Positions 40,485 to 48,968 of a stretch of DNA of 64,000 nucleotides are shown one piece after another. This DNA is from JBASNZ01 sp049657775 (GTDB lineage Bacteria > Actinomycetota > Coriobacteriia > Anaerosomatales > Anaerosomataceae). The first letter of the stretch is position 1; the number at the start of each line of letters is the position of its first letter. Both the position numbers and the translations under genes were made by a program. The notes under the pieces were generated by a model. That model saw nothing but the letters and a program-made list of their open reading frames with translations. It had not been told where the DNA came from and did no database searches. The DNA lies in the NCBI GenBank assembly GCA_049657775.1, contig JBASNZ010000012.1, positions 5,910-69,909 of the forward strand, given 5' to 3'.

Positions 40485-41693
40485 ATGCTCATCGCCGACT
40501 CACACGAGTTCATCGAGCTCTACCGCGGCGACAAGGACCTTCGCCTCGGTCAGGAGATGGTGCGCCTGGATCCGAACCTGAGATTCGTGTCGTTCGCTCC
40601 GCGGGCGATCAGTCCCGCCGAGAGAGAGCTCATCGATGCCCCGCACCTCGATCGCTCCATGCTGCCCCCGCTACCCGAGCGGATGGAGGTCCATCTCTTG
40701 AGGTCGATCGCTTTCAAGTTCGCATACAAAGAGGTCGGGGGCATCGTCTCGTTCATGCCGGGATACGCCAGGGCGCTCCGCCGTTCGGCGCCGGACGCGA
40801 TTCTCGAGAACCCGTACACATGGCTCACTCCGCGGAGCTACGCGACGGCAGCGGTGGCGAAGCGTCTGGGCGTGCCCGTCATCTACCACGATCCCGGCGA
40901 TGATGTGCCCGTCTCCCGGAAGCAGCGGATGCTTGTCCCCTTCGAGACGCCCGTCGTCAACCGTGCCGCTGCCATCATCACGTACAACGCCATCGGGCAA
41001 TGCCGGTTCGTCGAGAAGTACGGCTATGCCGCCGATAAGATCCACATCGTCCCAAAGCCGGTCGACGTCGCGCGATGGCACCGGCCCGACCTACGGGAAG
41101 AGACACGCGCCGCCCTGGGTATCGCACCCGGAACGTTCGTCGTTGCACACTCGGGGAGGCTGACACAGATGCGGGGGAGCGCGATGCTCGCCGAGGCTGC
41201 CCGATCGGCCATCCGGGACCCGCGGTTCACCGATGTCCTCTTCCTCTTCATCGGCGGATTCCTGCACTCCGACGCGAACCAAGATGACTACGAGGGCGCG
41301 AACACGATGATCACGGGCATGGTCGACAATGACCAGGTCCCTGCGCTGCTCTCGGCGGCCGATGCGGTCGTCTTCCCGGACCTGGCAACGCACGCTGGCT
41401 TCACGACCGCGATCGCTGAGGCCATGGCAGCTGCCAAGCCTATCATCGTCGGCATGGATCCGGCTCACGGCGCGGTACCCATTCGGCATCAAGAGACGGG
41501 CGTGGTGATCACCCCGCGCTCGGTCACGTCCCTGCTCGAGGCTGTGGCACTGCTCAAGGCGGAGCCGGACTACGCCAGACGTCTTGGACGCGCAGTCGGG
41601 AAGTACGCGTCAGTGAACATGGACTACCCCAGTGTGGCTCGCCAGTATCTGGACATCGTAAAGGGGGCGATCTTCAATGCCGCATCTCTGTGA
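40485..41693 (+). CDS. Glycosyltransferase, GT4/GT-B type
   Basis: A 402-aa retaining glycosyltransferase. The C-terminal GT-B half is recognisable from VAHSGRLTQMRGSAMLAEAA, LFIGGF, ITGMVDNDQVPALLSAADAV and FTTAIAEAMAAAKPIIVG (the usual E-x7-E-like region). The N-terminal half is divergent. The ATG at 40485 follows the flippase stop by two bases. GTG 40479 (overlapping it as GTGA) is an alternative. Donor and acceptor sugars cannot be read from sequence. Confidence 0.82.
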   Translation: MLIADSHEFIELYRGDKDLRLGQEMVRLDPNLRFVSFAPRAISPAERELIDAPHLDRSMLPPLPERMEVHLLRSIAFKFAYKEVGGIVSFMPGYARALRRSAPDAILENPYTWLTPRSYATAAVAKRLGVPVIYHDPGDDVPVSRKQRMLVPFETPVVNRAAAIITYNAIGQCRFVEKYGYAADKIHIVPKPVDVARWHRPDLREETRAALGIAPGTFVVAHSGRLTQMRGSAMLAEAARSAIRDPRFTDVLFLFIGGFLHSDANQDDYEGANTMITGMVDNDQVPALLSAADAVVFPDLATHAGFTTAIAEAMAAAKPIIVGMDPAHGAVPIRHQETGVVITPRSVTSLLEAVALLKAEPDYARRLGRAVGKYASVNMDYPSVARQYLDIVKGAIFNAASL

Positions 41694-42267
41694 GGAACGG
41701 GCTCCCGACTGGCGCAGTCGAGGTGGCTGGAACCCCGGATGGGAGATCCGGCGTTGGGGCAAGTCGTTCATCAGCCGCGTTCCCGGCGGGTTCGGCAGCT
41801 TCCTCCGGCGCCGCTTCTATGGCTTCGCCGCGTGCGGCAAAGACTGCTTGCTCCTTGAAAACGTCTGGATCGAGTATCCCGAGAAGCTCACCATCGGCGA
41901 GCATGTGAACATCGCCAGGGGAACCATCATCAACGCATCCGGCGGTGTCATCATAGACGACTGGGTCCTCCTTGCGCCGGAAGTCATCGTCTACAGCCAG
42001 GACCACGTGTTCGACCGCATCGACGTGCCCATATCCATGGCTCCCGACCGCAAAGAGCCCATCCGCATCGGCCGTGGCGCGTGGATAGCGTCCCGCGCTA
42101 TCATCACCGCGGGGGTAACGATCGGTGAGGGCGCCGTCGTCGGCGCCGGCGCGGTCGTCACCCGCGACGTTCCCCCGAATGCCATCGTTGGTGGCGTACC
42201 CGCCCGCGTGATCAGGTATCGCGCAACGTCCGAGGAGGGGAGCGATGCCGGCAGCGGCACCAGCTAG
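41677..42267 (+). CDS. Hexapeptide-repeat acyltransferase
   Basis: A 196-aa left-handed beta-helix transferase, probably an O-acetyltransferase decorating the glycan. Hexapeptide turns are seen in LTIGEHVNIARGTIINAS, IRIGRGAWIASRAIITAGVT and IGEGAVVGAGAVVTRDVP. The end IVGGVPARVIRYR is typical of WcaF/LacA/NodL-like enzymes. The catalytic histidine lies in YSQDHVFDR. It overlaps the previous glycosyltransferase by 17 bases and the next gene by 23 bases. AAAGGGGG lies about ten bases before the ATG. Confidence 0.88.
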   Translation: MPHLCEERAPDWRSRGGWNPGWEIRRWGKSFISRVPGGFGSFLRRRFYGFAACGKDCLLLENVWIEYPEKLTIGEHVNIARGTIINASGGVIIDDWVLLAPEVIVYSQDHVFDRIDVPISMAPDRKEPIRIGRGAWIASRAIITAGVTIGEGAVVGAGAVVTRDVPPNAIVGGVPARVIRYRATSEEGSDAGSGTS

Positions 42268-43705
42268 CACGGGTGGATACCGCCTCTGGTTTGCGGCACT
42301 CGCCGCCGCGCTTCTCGTGGGCGCGCTGTCGTCGCTCGCCTTTGTGCCTCTCCTGGCTGTGTTCGCGCTTGCCGCAGTAACGACCGCCGTGGCGCTCCGG
42401 CCGAGGGATGCCGTCATCGCACTCGCGTTGGCATCGCCCTTTTATGACCTTGTCGTCATCCGTATCGATGGCGTTGCCGACATCCGTATCCTCGAGATCC
42501 TCTGGCTCGTCGCGGCGATCTCGCTCCTCTTACGCGTTTGGTCGGGTTCCGAGACACGACTGCGGAAGCCGCCTCGCTTCTTCACGACGGGTTTGTTGGT
42601 CCTGTCGATCTGGTTCGTTCTGACCGCGGCCATGTCGGGCGGCGGGTTGCGTCCGTTCATCGAGTCATCCCAGACCGTCTACCTGTGCGTGGTGGGGTAC
42701 GTCGTTGCGAGCGTCGTTGGCGGCATGGAGATCCCGGACCTGCTTCGCTGGCTACGCCCCTGGGCGGTGATCATGAGCCTCGTCTTGTTCGCATCCCTGA
42801 TCAGCTACGTCCTCGGGGTCGATCCGGTTGCACGTACAGTCGTGAGCCTGCCCCAGATGACGGTGGAGTACGTGCAGAACTCGCTTCTGGTCCAGAACGC
42901 GGGCAGCCTGAATGTGGACATCTCCCGTCTGGGCATCCTCAACCTGGGCCCGGTCGGCACCGCCGCGATGCTCGTGAGCATCCTCGCGATCACCTTCGCC
43001 TTCACGCTCACGGACACGCGTCCGGCCGCTATGCGCGCCGCCTACATGCTCCTTATCGCGGGTGGCGCCGTCCTGCTTCTCACGTACTCCCGTGCCGGAT
43101 GGGTGCTCGCGGTGGCCGCGGCTGGCATCATCATCCTCGGCAGCAACCACCGACGCGCGACCGTGGCGATCGCGATACTCACCATCGGCCTTGCCGTGGT
43201 CGCAAGCCTTCCGAGTGTGGCGCCGCGTATCGAGGAGTTCACGGACACGGGTGAGGGTTCATATCAGGCGCACGGCCGCATGTGGGTCACAGCCATCGCC
43301 ATGATCCGAGAACGTCCTGTGTTCGGGTGGGGGCCCGGTATGTACGCCGAGAACGCGGACCGCCTCGCCATCGGCACGTGGATGGCGACCGACATCTCGG
43401 CTGATCAACCCCACAACTGGGTGCTGGAGATCACGGCAGAGACAGGCGTGGTCGGAGGACTCATCGCCATCGTATTCACGGTGTGGATCCTCATCTGGGG
43501 ATGGCGACACGTTCGCGGGGCCCCACTCCCGGCGTTCGGTGTCTGGGTTGCGACAGGCTGCTACGTGGCCATGAATCTCACCCTCAATGCGTTCCGCACC
43601 GAGATGATGTGGGTGTGGTTTGGAGCACTCATCGGAATATCGGCCTGGTTCTCGTCCGCCGGGCAACGCGCACTGCCCAGGGAGGATGTCGCATGCGCGT
43701 CCTGA
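42245..43705 (+). CDS. O-antigen ligase/polymerase family membrane protein
   Basis: A 486-aa protein with about 11-12 membrane helices. The Wzy_C/WaaL signature loop is near 340-400: GRMWVTAIAMIRERPVFGWG, PGMYAENADRL and QPHNWVLEITAETGVVGG. Such proteins polymerise repeat units (Wzy) or ligate glycan to an acceptor (WaaL). In an actinobacterium without LPS, polymerisation or ligation to a wall or lipid acceptor is expected. GAGGAGGGG precedes the ATG, which lies inside the acyltransferase gene. Confidence 0.87.
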   Translation: MPAAAPASTGGYRLWFAALAAALLVGALSSLAFVPLLAVFALAAVTTAVALRPRDAVIALALASPFYDLVVIRIDGVADIRILEILWLVAAISLLLRVWSGSETRLRKPPRFFTTGLLVLSIWFVLTAAMSGGGLRPFIESSQTVYLCVVGYVVASVVGGMEIPDLLRWLRPWAVIMSLVLFASLISYVLGVDPVARTVVSLPQMTVEYVQNSLLVQNAGSLNVDISRLGILNLGPVGTAAMLVSILAITFAFTLTDTRPAAMRAAYMLLIAGGAVLLLTYSRAGWVLAVAAAGIIILGSNHRRATVAIAILTIGLAVVASLPSVAPRIEEFTDTGEGSYQAHGRMWVTAIAMIRERPVFGWGPGMYAENADRLAIGTWMATDISADQPHNWVLEITAETGVVGGLIAIVFTVWILIWGWRHVRGAPLPAFGVWVATGCYVAMNLTLNAFRTEMMWVWFGALIGISAWFSSAGQRALPREDVACAS

Positions 43706-44916
43706 TGGCGAGCAAGTTCTGGTACCTGCGCGGCGGACTCGAACGCGTCATGTTCGACGAGATCGCCCTGCTGGAGGCGGCCGGACACGAGGTCGTGCAC
43801 TTCTCGACAAGCCACCCACTCAACGACGCGTCACCCTGGGCCGATGCGTTCGCGCCATACCTCGAGATCGGTGCCGGCGCGCGGATCGGCGCGGCCGACA
43901 AAGCGCGAGCCGTCGCGCGCATGTTCCGCAACAGGCCTGCCGCCCGCGCCTTCGGACGGTTGCTCGACGCGACCCGGCCGGATGTGGTCCACGTTCATGG
44001 CATTCACCGCCAGCTGTCGCCCTCCATACTGCTGGCGGCCGCCAGGCGCTCGATACCCGTCGTCCACACGCTCCACGACTATCACCTCGTGTGTCCCGCC
44101 GACGTGATGCTCCGGGGAGGCGCCACCACCTGCATCCCGCGAGCGTGCGGCACCGTCAACTGCGTTCCCGCCATTCGGAACCGGTGCACCCGTGGCAGCC
44201 TGGGCGCGTCGGCCATAGCGGCGGCCGAACTCTCGTTCCAACGTATCACCCGGGCGTACGAACGCTCCGTAACCAGATTCATCAGCCCGAGCCGCTTCGT
44301 GCGAGACCTGATGATAGATGGGGGATGGACCCGCACGCCGATCGACGTACTCGCACCGGGGGTCCCTCTGCCCGAGCGCGTTGAACGCACACCCGGCGAG
44401 TATCTCCTGTATGCGGGACGACTCAGTCCCGAGAAGGGGCTCGGCGTCTTCCTCGAGGCCGCACGCGCGATCGGGGCCGCGGTCATCGTGGCAGGGGACG
44501 GTCCGCTCGCGGAGGAGCTGCGCCGCGACCACCCCGAAGTGCAGTTCACGGGCCACGTCGGCCGGGACCAGATCTCCCGTCTTCTGGGCAACGCCACGGC
44601 CTCTGTGGTACCGTCGATCTCCCTTGAGAACACGCCCCTCGGGGTGCTCGAAGCCATGGCTTCCGGCGTTCCTGTGGTAGCCTCAGGGGTAGGGGGAATA
44701 CCGGAGCTGATCGATGACGGTGTCGAGGGGCTGCTGGTACCGCCGGGTGATGCCGGGGCGCTCTCGGCCTCACTAACACGGATCCTGGGTGACCGCGCTT
44801 TGGCCGCGTCCATCGGTGAGGCCGGACGGTCGAGGATCGAGCGTGACTTCGCGCCCGAGCGGCACCGTGCCGGACTCCTTGAGGTCTACGCGCGAGCGAC
44901 GGGGGACATCCAATGA
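43693..44916 (+). CDS. Glycosyltransferase family 4
   Basis: A 407-aa GT4 enzyme. The N-terminal GT-B domain starts RVLMASKFWYLRGGLERVMF and includes VHVHGIHRQLSPSIL and HTLHDYHLVCPADV, followed by a Cys-containing segment (CIPRACGTVNCVPAIRNRC, about 148-166). That segment is common to one subgroup of cluster-encoded GT4 enzymes and may bind a metal. The C-terminal domain has LLYAGRLSPEKGLGVFLEA, SISLENTPLGVLEAMASGVP and GVGGIPEL. It overlaps the ligase gene by 13 bases. Its stop overlaps the radical SAM start (ATGA). Confidence 0.9.
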   Translation: MRVLMASKFWYLRGGLERVMFDEIALLEAAGHEVVHFSTSHPLNDASPWADAFAPYLEIGAGARIGAADKARAVARMFRNRPAARAFGRLLDATRPDVVHVHGIHRQLSPSILLAAARRSIPVVHTLHDYHLVCPADVMLRGGATTCIPRACGTVNCVPAIRNRCTRGSLGASAIAAAELSFQRITRAYERSVTRFISPSRFVRDLMIDGGWTRTPIDVLAPGVPLPERVERTPGEYLLYAGRLSPEKGLGVFLEAARAIGAAVIVAGDGPLAEELRRDHPEVQFTGHVGRDQISRLLGNATASVVPSISLENTPLGVLEAMASGVPVVASGVGGIPELIDDGVEGLLVPPGDAGALSASLTRILGDRALAASIGEAGRSRIERDFAPERHRAGLLEVYARATGDIQ

Positions 44917-45914
44917 ACGGGTGCGTGATCACGACATTTCGGTGCAACGCCAAGTGCCACATGTGCAACATATGGCAGCACCCTACCGATCCGGCGGAAG
45001 AGCTTCCCGCCGCGTACTACGAGAAGCTGCCGTCGGGACTTGGGCGCATCAACGTGACCGGCGGCGAACCGATGCTGCGCCCGGACATCCTCGACATCGT
45101 CGGAATCGTGTCCAAGAAGGCAAAGGTCGTGGAAGTCTCCACCAACGGCTTTTTCACGGACAAGATCCTGGAAATCGCGAACACGTACCCGAACACGATG
45201 TTCCGCATCAGTCTCGAAGGCCTGCCGGAGATGAACGACCGCCTTCGCGGTACCAAGGACGGGTTCGATCACGCGCTGCGCACGATGCTCGGGCTCATCG
45301 ACTCACCGGCCAAGGACATCGGGTTCTCGGTCGTGATCTGCGACAAGAACGCTGACGACCTGCTGGTGCTCTACAAGCTCTGCGCAGCGCTCGGCGTGGA
45401 GTTCGGCAACTCGGTCATGCACAACTCCTGGTACTTCCATAAAGAGGACAACGCCGTCGGTGACGTGAGCAGGGCCGTTCAAGCGGAGAAGGAGTTCATC
45501 AAGGCGCTGCTCACTTCCAACCGCCGCGGGCTCCGGATGAAGATCAAGGACTACCTGCGCGCCTATTTCAACATCAACATCCTCAATCACCTCGAGGACA
45601 AGCCGAACGTGATGTCCGGTTGCGTTGCCGGACGGGACCTGTTCTTCGTGGATCCGTGGGGCAACGTCACGCCGTGTAACGGGACAGCTGAGCCCTGGAT
45701 CATGGGCAACATCAAGGACCGGACGTTCGAAGAGATATGGCAGAGTGGCAAGGCGGATGAGGTTCGCTGCCAGGTTGACGGCTGCGATCGTTCCTGCGCG
45801 TTCATCGGAACCGCGCGGTTCGACATGGTGCGGCACCCAATACGGCCCGTGAGCTGGATCGCCCGCAGCAAACTCGCTCTCGCAAGAGGCAACGACATCT
45901 CCTACATCCCCTGA
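44913..45914 (+). CDS. Radical SAM enzyme with SPASM-type C-terminus
   Basis: A 333-aa radical SAM protein. The cluster motif CNAKCHMC gives Cys11, Cys15 and Cys18 almost at the N-terminus. NVTGGEPMLRPDI (SAM-binding GGEP) and VVEVSTNGF follow. The C-terminal part has auxiliary Fe-S cysteines in SGCVAGRDLFFVDPWGNVTP, CNG and QVDGCDRSCAF, arranged like SPASM/twitch domains. There is no precursor-peptide gene next to it, and it sits between two glycosyltransferases. A sugar- or lipid-modifying reaction is therefore likelier than RiPP maturation, but the substrate is unknown. Confidence 0.85.
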   Translation: MNGCVITTFRCNAKCHMCNIWQHPTDPAEELPAAYYEKLPSGLGRINVTGGEPMLRPDILDIVGIVSKKAKVVEVSTNGFFTDKILEIANTYPNTMFRISLEGLPEMNDRLRGTKDGFDHALRTMLGLIDSPAKDIGFSVVICDKNADDLLVLYKLCAALGVEFGNSVMHNSWYFHKEDNAVGDVSRAVQAEKEFIKALLTSNRRGLRMKIKDYLRAYFNINILNHLEDKPNVMSGCVAGRDLFFVDPWGNVTPCNGTAEPWIMGNIKDRTFEEIWQSGKADEVRCQVDGCDRSCAFIGTARFDMVRHPIRPVSWIARSKLALARGNDISYIP

Positions 45915-45950
45915 TCCATCGCGCCCGTACAAGGGAGAGGCTCCAAACCT

Positions 45951-47063
45951 ATGACGCCACGCGTCGCGGTTATCGGTAGTCGAGGGATACCTGACGTCCA
46001 CGGCGGCGTCGAATATCACTGTGAGGAGCTGTACCCACGCCTCGCCGCACTCGGGTTCGACATCACCGTGTTCGCCCGTGAACCGTATGTGACCGGGGAG
46101 TACGACTACCGGGGCGTGCATGTTGTCACGCTACCCGCCGTCAAGCGCAAGTCGTTCGAGACGATCACGCATTCTGCTCGGGCGGCATACGAGGCCGCGC
46201 GCGGCGACTTCGACATCTGCCACTTCCACTCGGTGGGCCCCGCGGCGACCATTCTGATCGCCCGCATGTTCGGCGCGCGCAACATCGTGTTCACGATGCA
46301 CGGACCCGACTACGAACAGCGGAAGTGGGGCAAGAACGCGCAACGCTTCTTGCGCTTTGGCGAGTCCGTCGGGGCACGCCGTGCCGATGCGGTGATCTCG
46401 GTCTCCGAACACCTCCAGCATCGCCTGGAAGACAAGTACGGCCGCACGGTCCACCCCATCCCGAACGCGCCTCGCGAAACGCAGCCGACCCCTCCTGGCG
46501 ACCTTCTCGCAGGACTTGGGCTTGCCGGAGGAGACTACGCGCTCTACGTGGGCAGGCTGGTTCCGGACAAGCGGGTCGAAGACCTTATCGAGGCGATGGC
46601 GATCGCCCGCCCCTCCATGCCCGTCGTGATAGCCGGCCACAGCAGCCATGCGTGGGAGTACGGAGCGCAACTGCGAGGACTCGGGGCCGACCAGGTGCTC
46701 TTCACCGGATGGGTCGACTGGGCTCAAACACAGGAGTTGTTCTCGAACGCCGCCGTGTTCGTGCTGCCGTCTGCGGTCGAAGGCCTGCCGCTGAGTCTCC
46801 TTGAGGGCATGGCCCACGGTGTCCCGTGCATCGCGTCGGATATTCCGGCGAACCTGGAGGTCCTTGGCGATCCACCGGCGGGTCTGTCGTATCCGGTGGG
46901 GGATGTGACCGCGCTTGCCGCCGCGCTCGATCGCGTCCTGGACGATCCGGAGCTGGCCGCGCACATCGCCGAAGACGGCAAGCGCCGTGTTGATGGGACC
47001 TACAACTGGGACCGGATCGCGCAGTCGATCGCCGATGTCTACAACGGACTACTGCGGAGTTAG
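45951..47063 (+). CDS. Glycosyltransferase family 4 (DUF1972-type N-terminus)
   Basis: A 370-aa GT4 enzyme. The N-terminal VAVIGSRGIPDVHGGVEYHC is the signature of the DUF1972 subgroup, often annotated as rhamnosyltransferases. HFHSVGPAA and TMHGPDYEQRKWG follow. The C-terminal GT1 domain has LYVGRLVPDKRVEDLIEAMA and LPSAVEGLPLSLLEGMAHGVP. AAGGGAGAGG lies about 11 bases before the ATG. Last + strand gene of the cluster's first half. Its stop codon overlaps that of the minus-strand G5 gene by four bases (tail to tail). Confidence 0.9.
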   Translation: MTPRVAVIGSRGIPDVHGGVEYHCEELYPRLAALGFDITVFAREPYVTGEYDYRGVHVVTLPAVKRKSFETITHSARAAYEAARGDFDICHFHSVGPAATILIARMFGARNIVFTMHGPDYEQRKWGKNAQRFLRFGESVGARRADAVISVSEHLQHRLEDKYGRTVHPIPNAPRETQPTPPGDLLAGLGLAGGDYALYVGRLVPDKRVEDLIEAMAIARPSMPVVIAGHSSHAWEYGAQLRGLGADQVLFTGWVDWAQTQELFSNAAVFVLPSAVEGLPLSLLEGMAHGVPCIASDIPANLEVLGDPPAGLSYPVGDVTALAAALDRVLDDPELAAHIAEDGKRRVDGTYNWDRIAQSIADVYNGLLRS

Positions 47064-47773
47064 CGCGCGATAACCTGGATCGCGAAGGTTCCCGCGTTAT
47101 CCTCAAAGAGTCCTGGCGCGTCGTTGACGACCGCCCGCACCGACTCACCCGGCGCGCCGATGATGACGCGCATGCCCTCGCGAAGGGGGAGATCGGTGTA
47201 CACCATCCACGGACCGTCCTCATCCACGCGTACGAGAAGAGCGCCGACGTTGGCATCGGGCTTGATCGGCACGAAGGTGTAGTCGTGTGTCGGGTCGCCC
47301 TCGGGGCCCGTTGTGACGCCCTTCATGTAGCGGATGACCCCGCTCGCTTCGATCAGCAAGACCCCGCTCGAACCGATCGGACCGAGCTCGACCCCGGACT
47401 CGGCCGTCGCGCCAAGCTCCGACGTGAACCTCGTCGCGGTTCCGTATTCGATCGTCTTGCTGACCGGTGCGATCTCGACGCGTTCGGTGGGGCGGTCGCC
47501 CGCAGGCAGCTCTGTCCTCGACAACACCATCCAGAGGAACCTGCGTTCCGCGAAGTACGTGTAGACGACCTTGCGGCCGTCCTTACCCTGCTGAATGACG
47601 GCCTCCGAGCCAACCGGCAACTCAGCGGTCGGCACGCGCTCGGCCTCGAACGGGATCGCGACCGCCTGAGCAACGGTCACAGTGACTGTCTGGAAGGGCC
47701 GCACGGCATACCACAGCGCCACGAGCACCGCTATCAAGAGGATGGCGCCAAGAATGCGTTTCCGCTGCTCCAA
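47060..47773 (-). CDS. G5-domain membrane-anchored protein
   Basis: The only minus-strand gene. It encodes 237 aa from a TTG at 47773, chosen because GGGGAGGAG ends six bases before it on the minus strand. The frame is open upstream to 48040 without support. A basic N-terminus (MEQRKR) and one membrane helix (about 8-24) put the rest outside the cell. Residues 38-112 read as a G5 domain (IPFEAERVPTAELPVGSEAV, then QQGKDGRKVVYTYF and KTIEYGT), a module that binds glycans or zinc in wall enzymes. The C-terminal 125 residues are unrecognised. It lies convergent to the glycosyltransferase and divergent from the deacetylase. Confidence 0.8.
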   Translation of the reverse strand: MEQRKRILGAILLIAVLVALWYAVRPFQTVTVTVAQAVAIPFEAERVPTAELPVGSEAVIQQGKDGRKVVYTYFAERRFLWMVLSRTELPAGDRPTERVEIAPVSKTIEYGTATRFTSELGATAESGVELGPIGSSGVLLIEASGVIRYMKGVTTGPEGDPTHDYTFVPIKPDANVGALLVRVDEDGPWMVYTDLPLREGMRVIIGAPGESVRAVVNDAPGLFEDNAGTFAIQVIAR

Positions 47774-47911
47774 GGCGTTCTCCTCCCCGAGTCGGGCCCT
47801 AGCGCGTCCACACATGATACTGTGCTGCGTACAGGGAATGCCAGCAGTTTGCGGCATCGCGCGATCCCATCGGGCGATGGCGACCGTACGGGGAGAGCCG
47901 GGGAGGGTCAC
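47774..47911. promoter_or_regulatory. Divergent control region between G5 gene and deacetylase
   Basis: A 138-bp gap that must hold promoters for both directions. On the minus strand, TATCAT lies about 45 bases before the G5 TTG and is a possible -10 with a poor -35. On the plus strand I see no convincing pair before the deacetylase. Nothing else is recognisable. Confidence 0.35.
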
Positions 47912-48799
47912 TTGGGTGGGGGAACGCCTCTGACGGGCGGATCGCGCCGACTTGTCTTCGGCCTCCTTCGGCTGAGCGGCATCCCGCTCGTGCTGCGAGC
48001 CACGCGTCAGCGACACCGGCTCACCATCCTGCTGTTCCACCAGCAGTCCGCCGAACTGTTCGAACGAACCGCACGCACGCTGAAGCGCAGATACAACCCG
48101 GTGACCCTGTCCCAGGCGCTTGACGCCCTCGCGGCCGGAACGCTCTCATCGCTCCCCGAACGCCCGCTGCTGATCACGTTCGATGACGGCCGCGCCTCTA
48201 ATGCGGATCTCATACCCCTGTTCTCACGGTACGGGATACGTCCGACGGTCTTTATCACAACCCGAGTGGTTGGAACGAATCGTCACTTCTGGTGGACACA
48301 CCTGTGGCCGGAGGATGTGTCGCGGTTGCAGTCTGTCCCTGACGACGAGCGAGTCGCCTTCCTACAGGAACAGGGCGCTGACCCTTGTGAAGAGTATGAC
48401 CAGCCGCAGGCGCTCTCGCTCGAGCAGCTGCGTGCGCTTGCCGAGGTGGCCGACATCCAGCCGCACACCCGCACGCATCCGCTGCTCACCCGCTGCACAC
48501 CTGAACGAGCTCGCGAGGAGATCGCTGGTTCGGCGGCCGACATCAAGGCTCTTCTGGACCTCGAATCCCGGATATTCGCCTATCCCAACGGCGTGTTCTC
48601 AGACGAGATCGCGGCTACCGTTCGCGACTCGGAGATACCCTTCGCAGTGACCACGGAGCCGGTGCTGGTCGACGCGAGCAGCGACCCGCTGCGGCTGGGC
48701 AGGATCTTCATCCGCGACACGGCGGAGGCGAGCGAACTCATCGTCTTTGCGAGCGGACTTCAGGGGATCCTCAAACGTGTTCTTGGATACACTTCGTAA
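47912..48799 (+). CDS. Polysaccharide deacetylase (NodB homology) family protein
   Basis: A 295-aa carbohydrate esterase 4-type protein. Motif 1 TFDDG is at 89-93 (LLITFDDGRASN). The metal-binding HTRTHP is at 185-190, with His185 and His189. SRIFAYPNG follows near 225. There is no signal peptide, so it may act in the cytoplasm or be membrane-associated, as is seen for cluster-encoded deacetylases. The TTG start at 47912 follows GGGAGGG (47901-47907). The longer open frame upstream overlaps the opposite G5 gene and is not coding. It probably N-deacetylates a glycan intermediate. Confidence 0.85.
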   Translation: MGGGTPLTGGSRRLVFGLLRLSGIPLVLRATRQRHRLTILLFHQQSAELFERTARTLKRRYNPVTLSQALDALAAGTLSSLPERPLLITFDDGRASNADLIPLFSRYGIRPTVFITTRVVGTNRHFWWTHLWPEDVSRLQSVPDDERVAFLQEQGADPCEEYDQPQALSLEQLRALAEVADIQPHTRTHPLLTRCTPERAREEIAGSAADIKALLDLESRIFAYPNGVFSDEIAATVRDSEIPFAVTTEPVLVDASSDPLRLGRIFIRDTAEASELIVFASGLQGILKRVLGYTS

Positions 48800-48803
48800 G
48801 AGC

Positions 48804-48835
48804 GGTCGGACGGACGGCATTTCGACCGTCTGACC
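48804..48835 (+). terminator. Imperfect hairpin after the deacetylase
   Basis: GGTCGGACGG (48804-48813) pairs with CCGTCTGACC (48826-48835) with one mismatch. No T run follows, so it is a weak terminator candidate. It starts the 335-bp gap 48800-49134, which also holds a TTGACT at 48890 (possible -35 without a fitting -10) and the riboswitch. Confidence 0.4.
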
Positions 48836-48968
48836 AGCACGAATAGGTCGTGGACCGTTCGTCGGAAAAGTGTGAACTGTGACCCCCTCTTGACTCAGGC
48901 TCGTGGCGCATCATGCCGAAATAGACACTGTAGGGCAGTTGATAACCGCAGATCGGCACGAATCTCCT

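Noticed and set aside
44913..45914. Radical SAM-SPASM gene as part of a RiPP pathway
   Set aside because: No candidate precursor peptide or peptidase/transporter was found next to it. The gene is interlocked with glycosyltransferases.
48890..48918. TTGACT as the -35 of a promoter for the riboswitch transcript
   Set aside because: No -10 hexamer at 16-18 bases. The start of this transcript cannot be placed from sequence.
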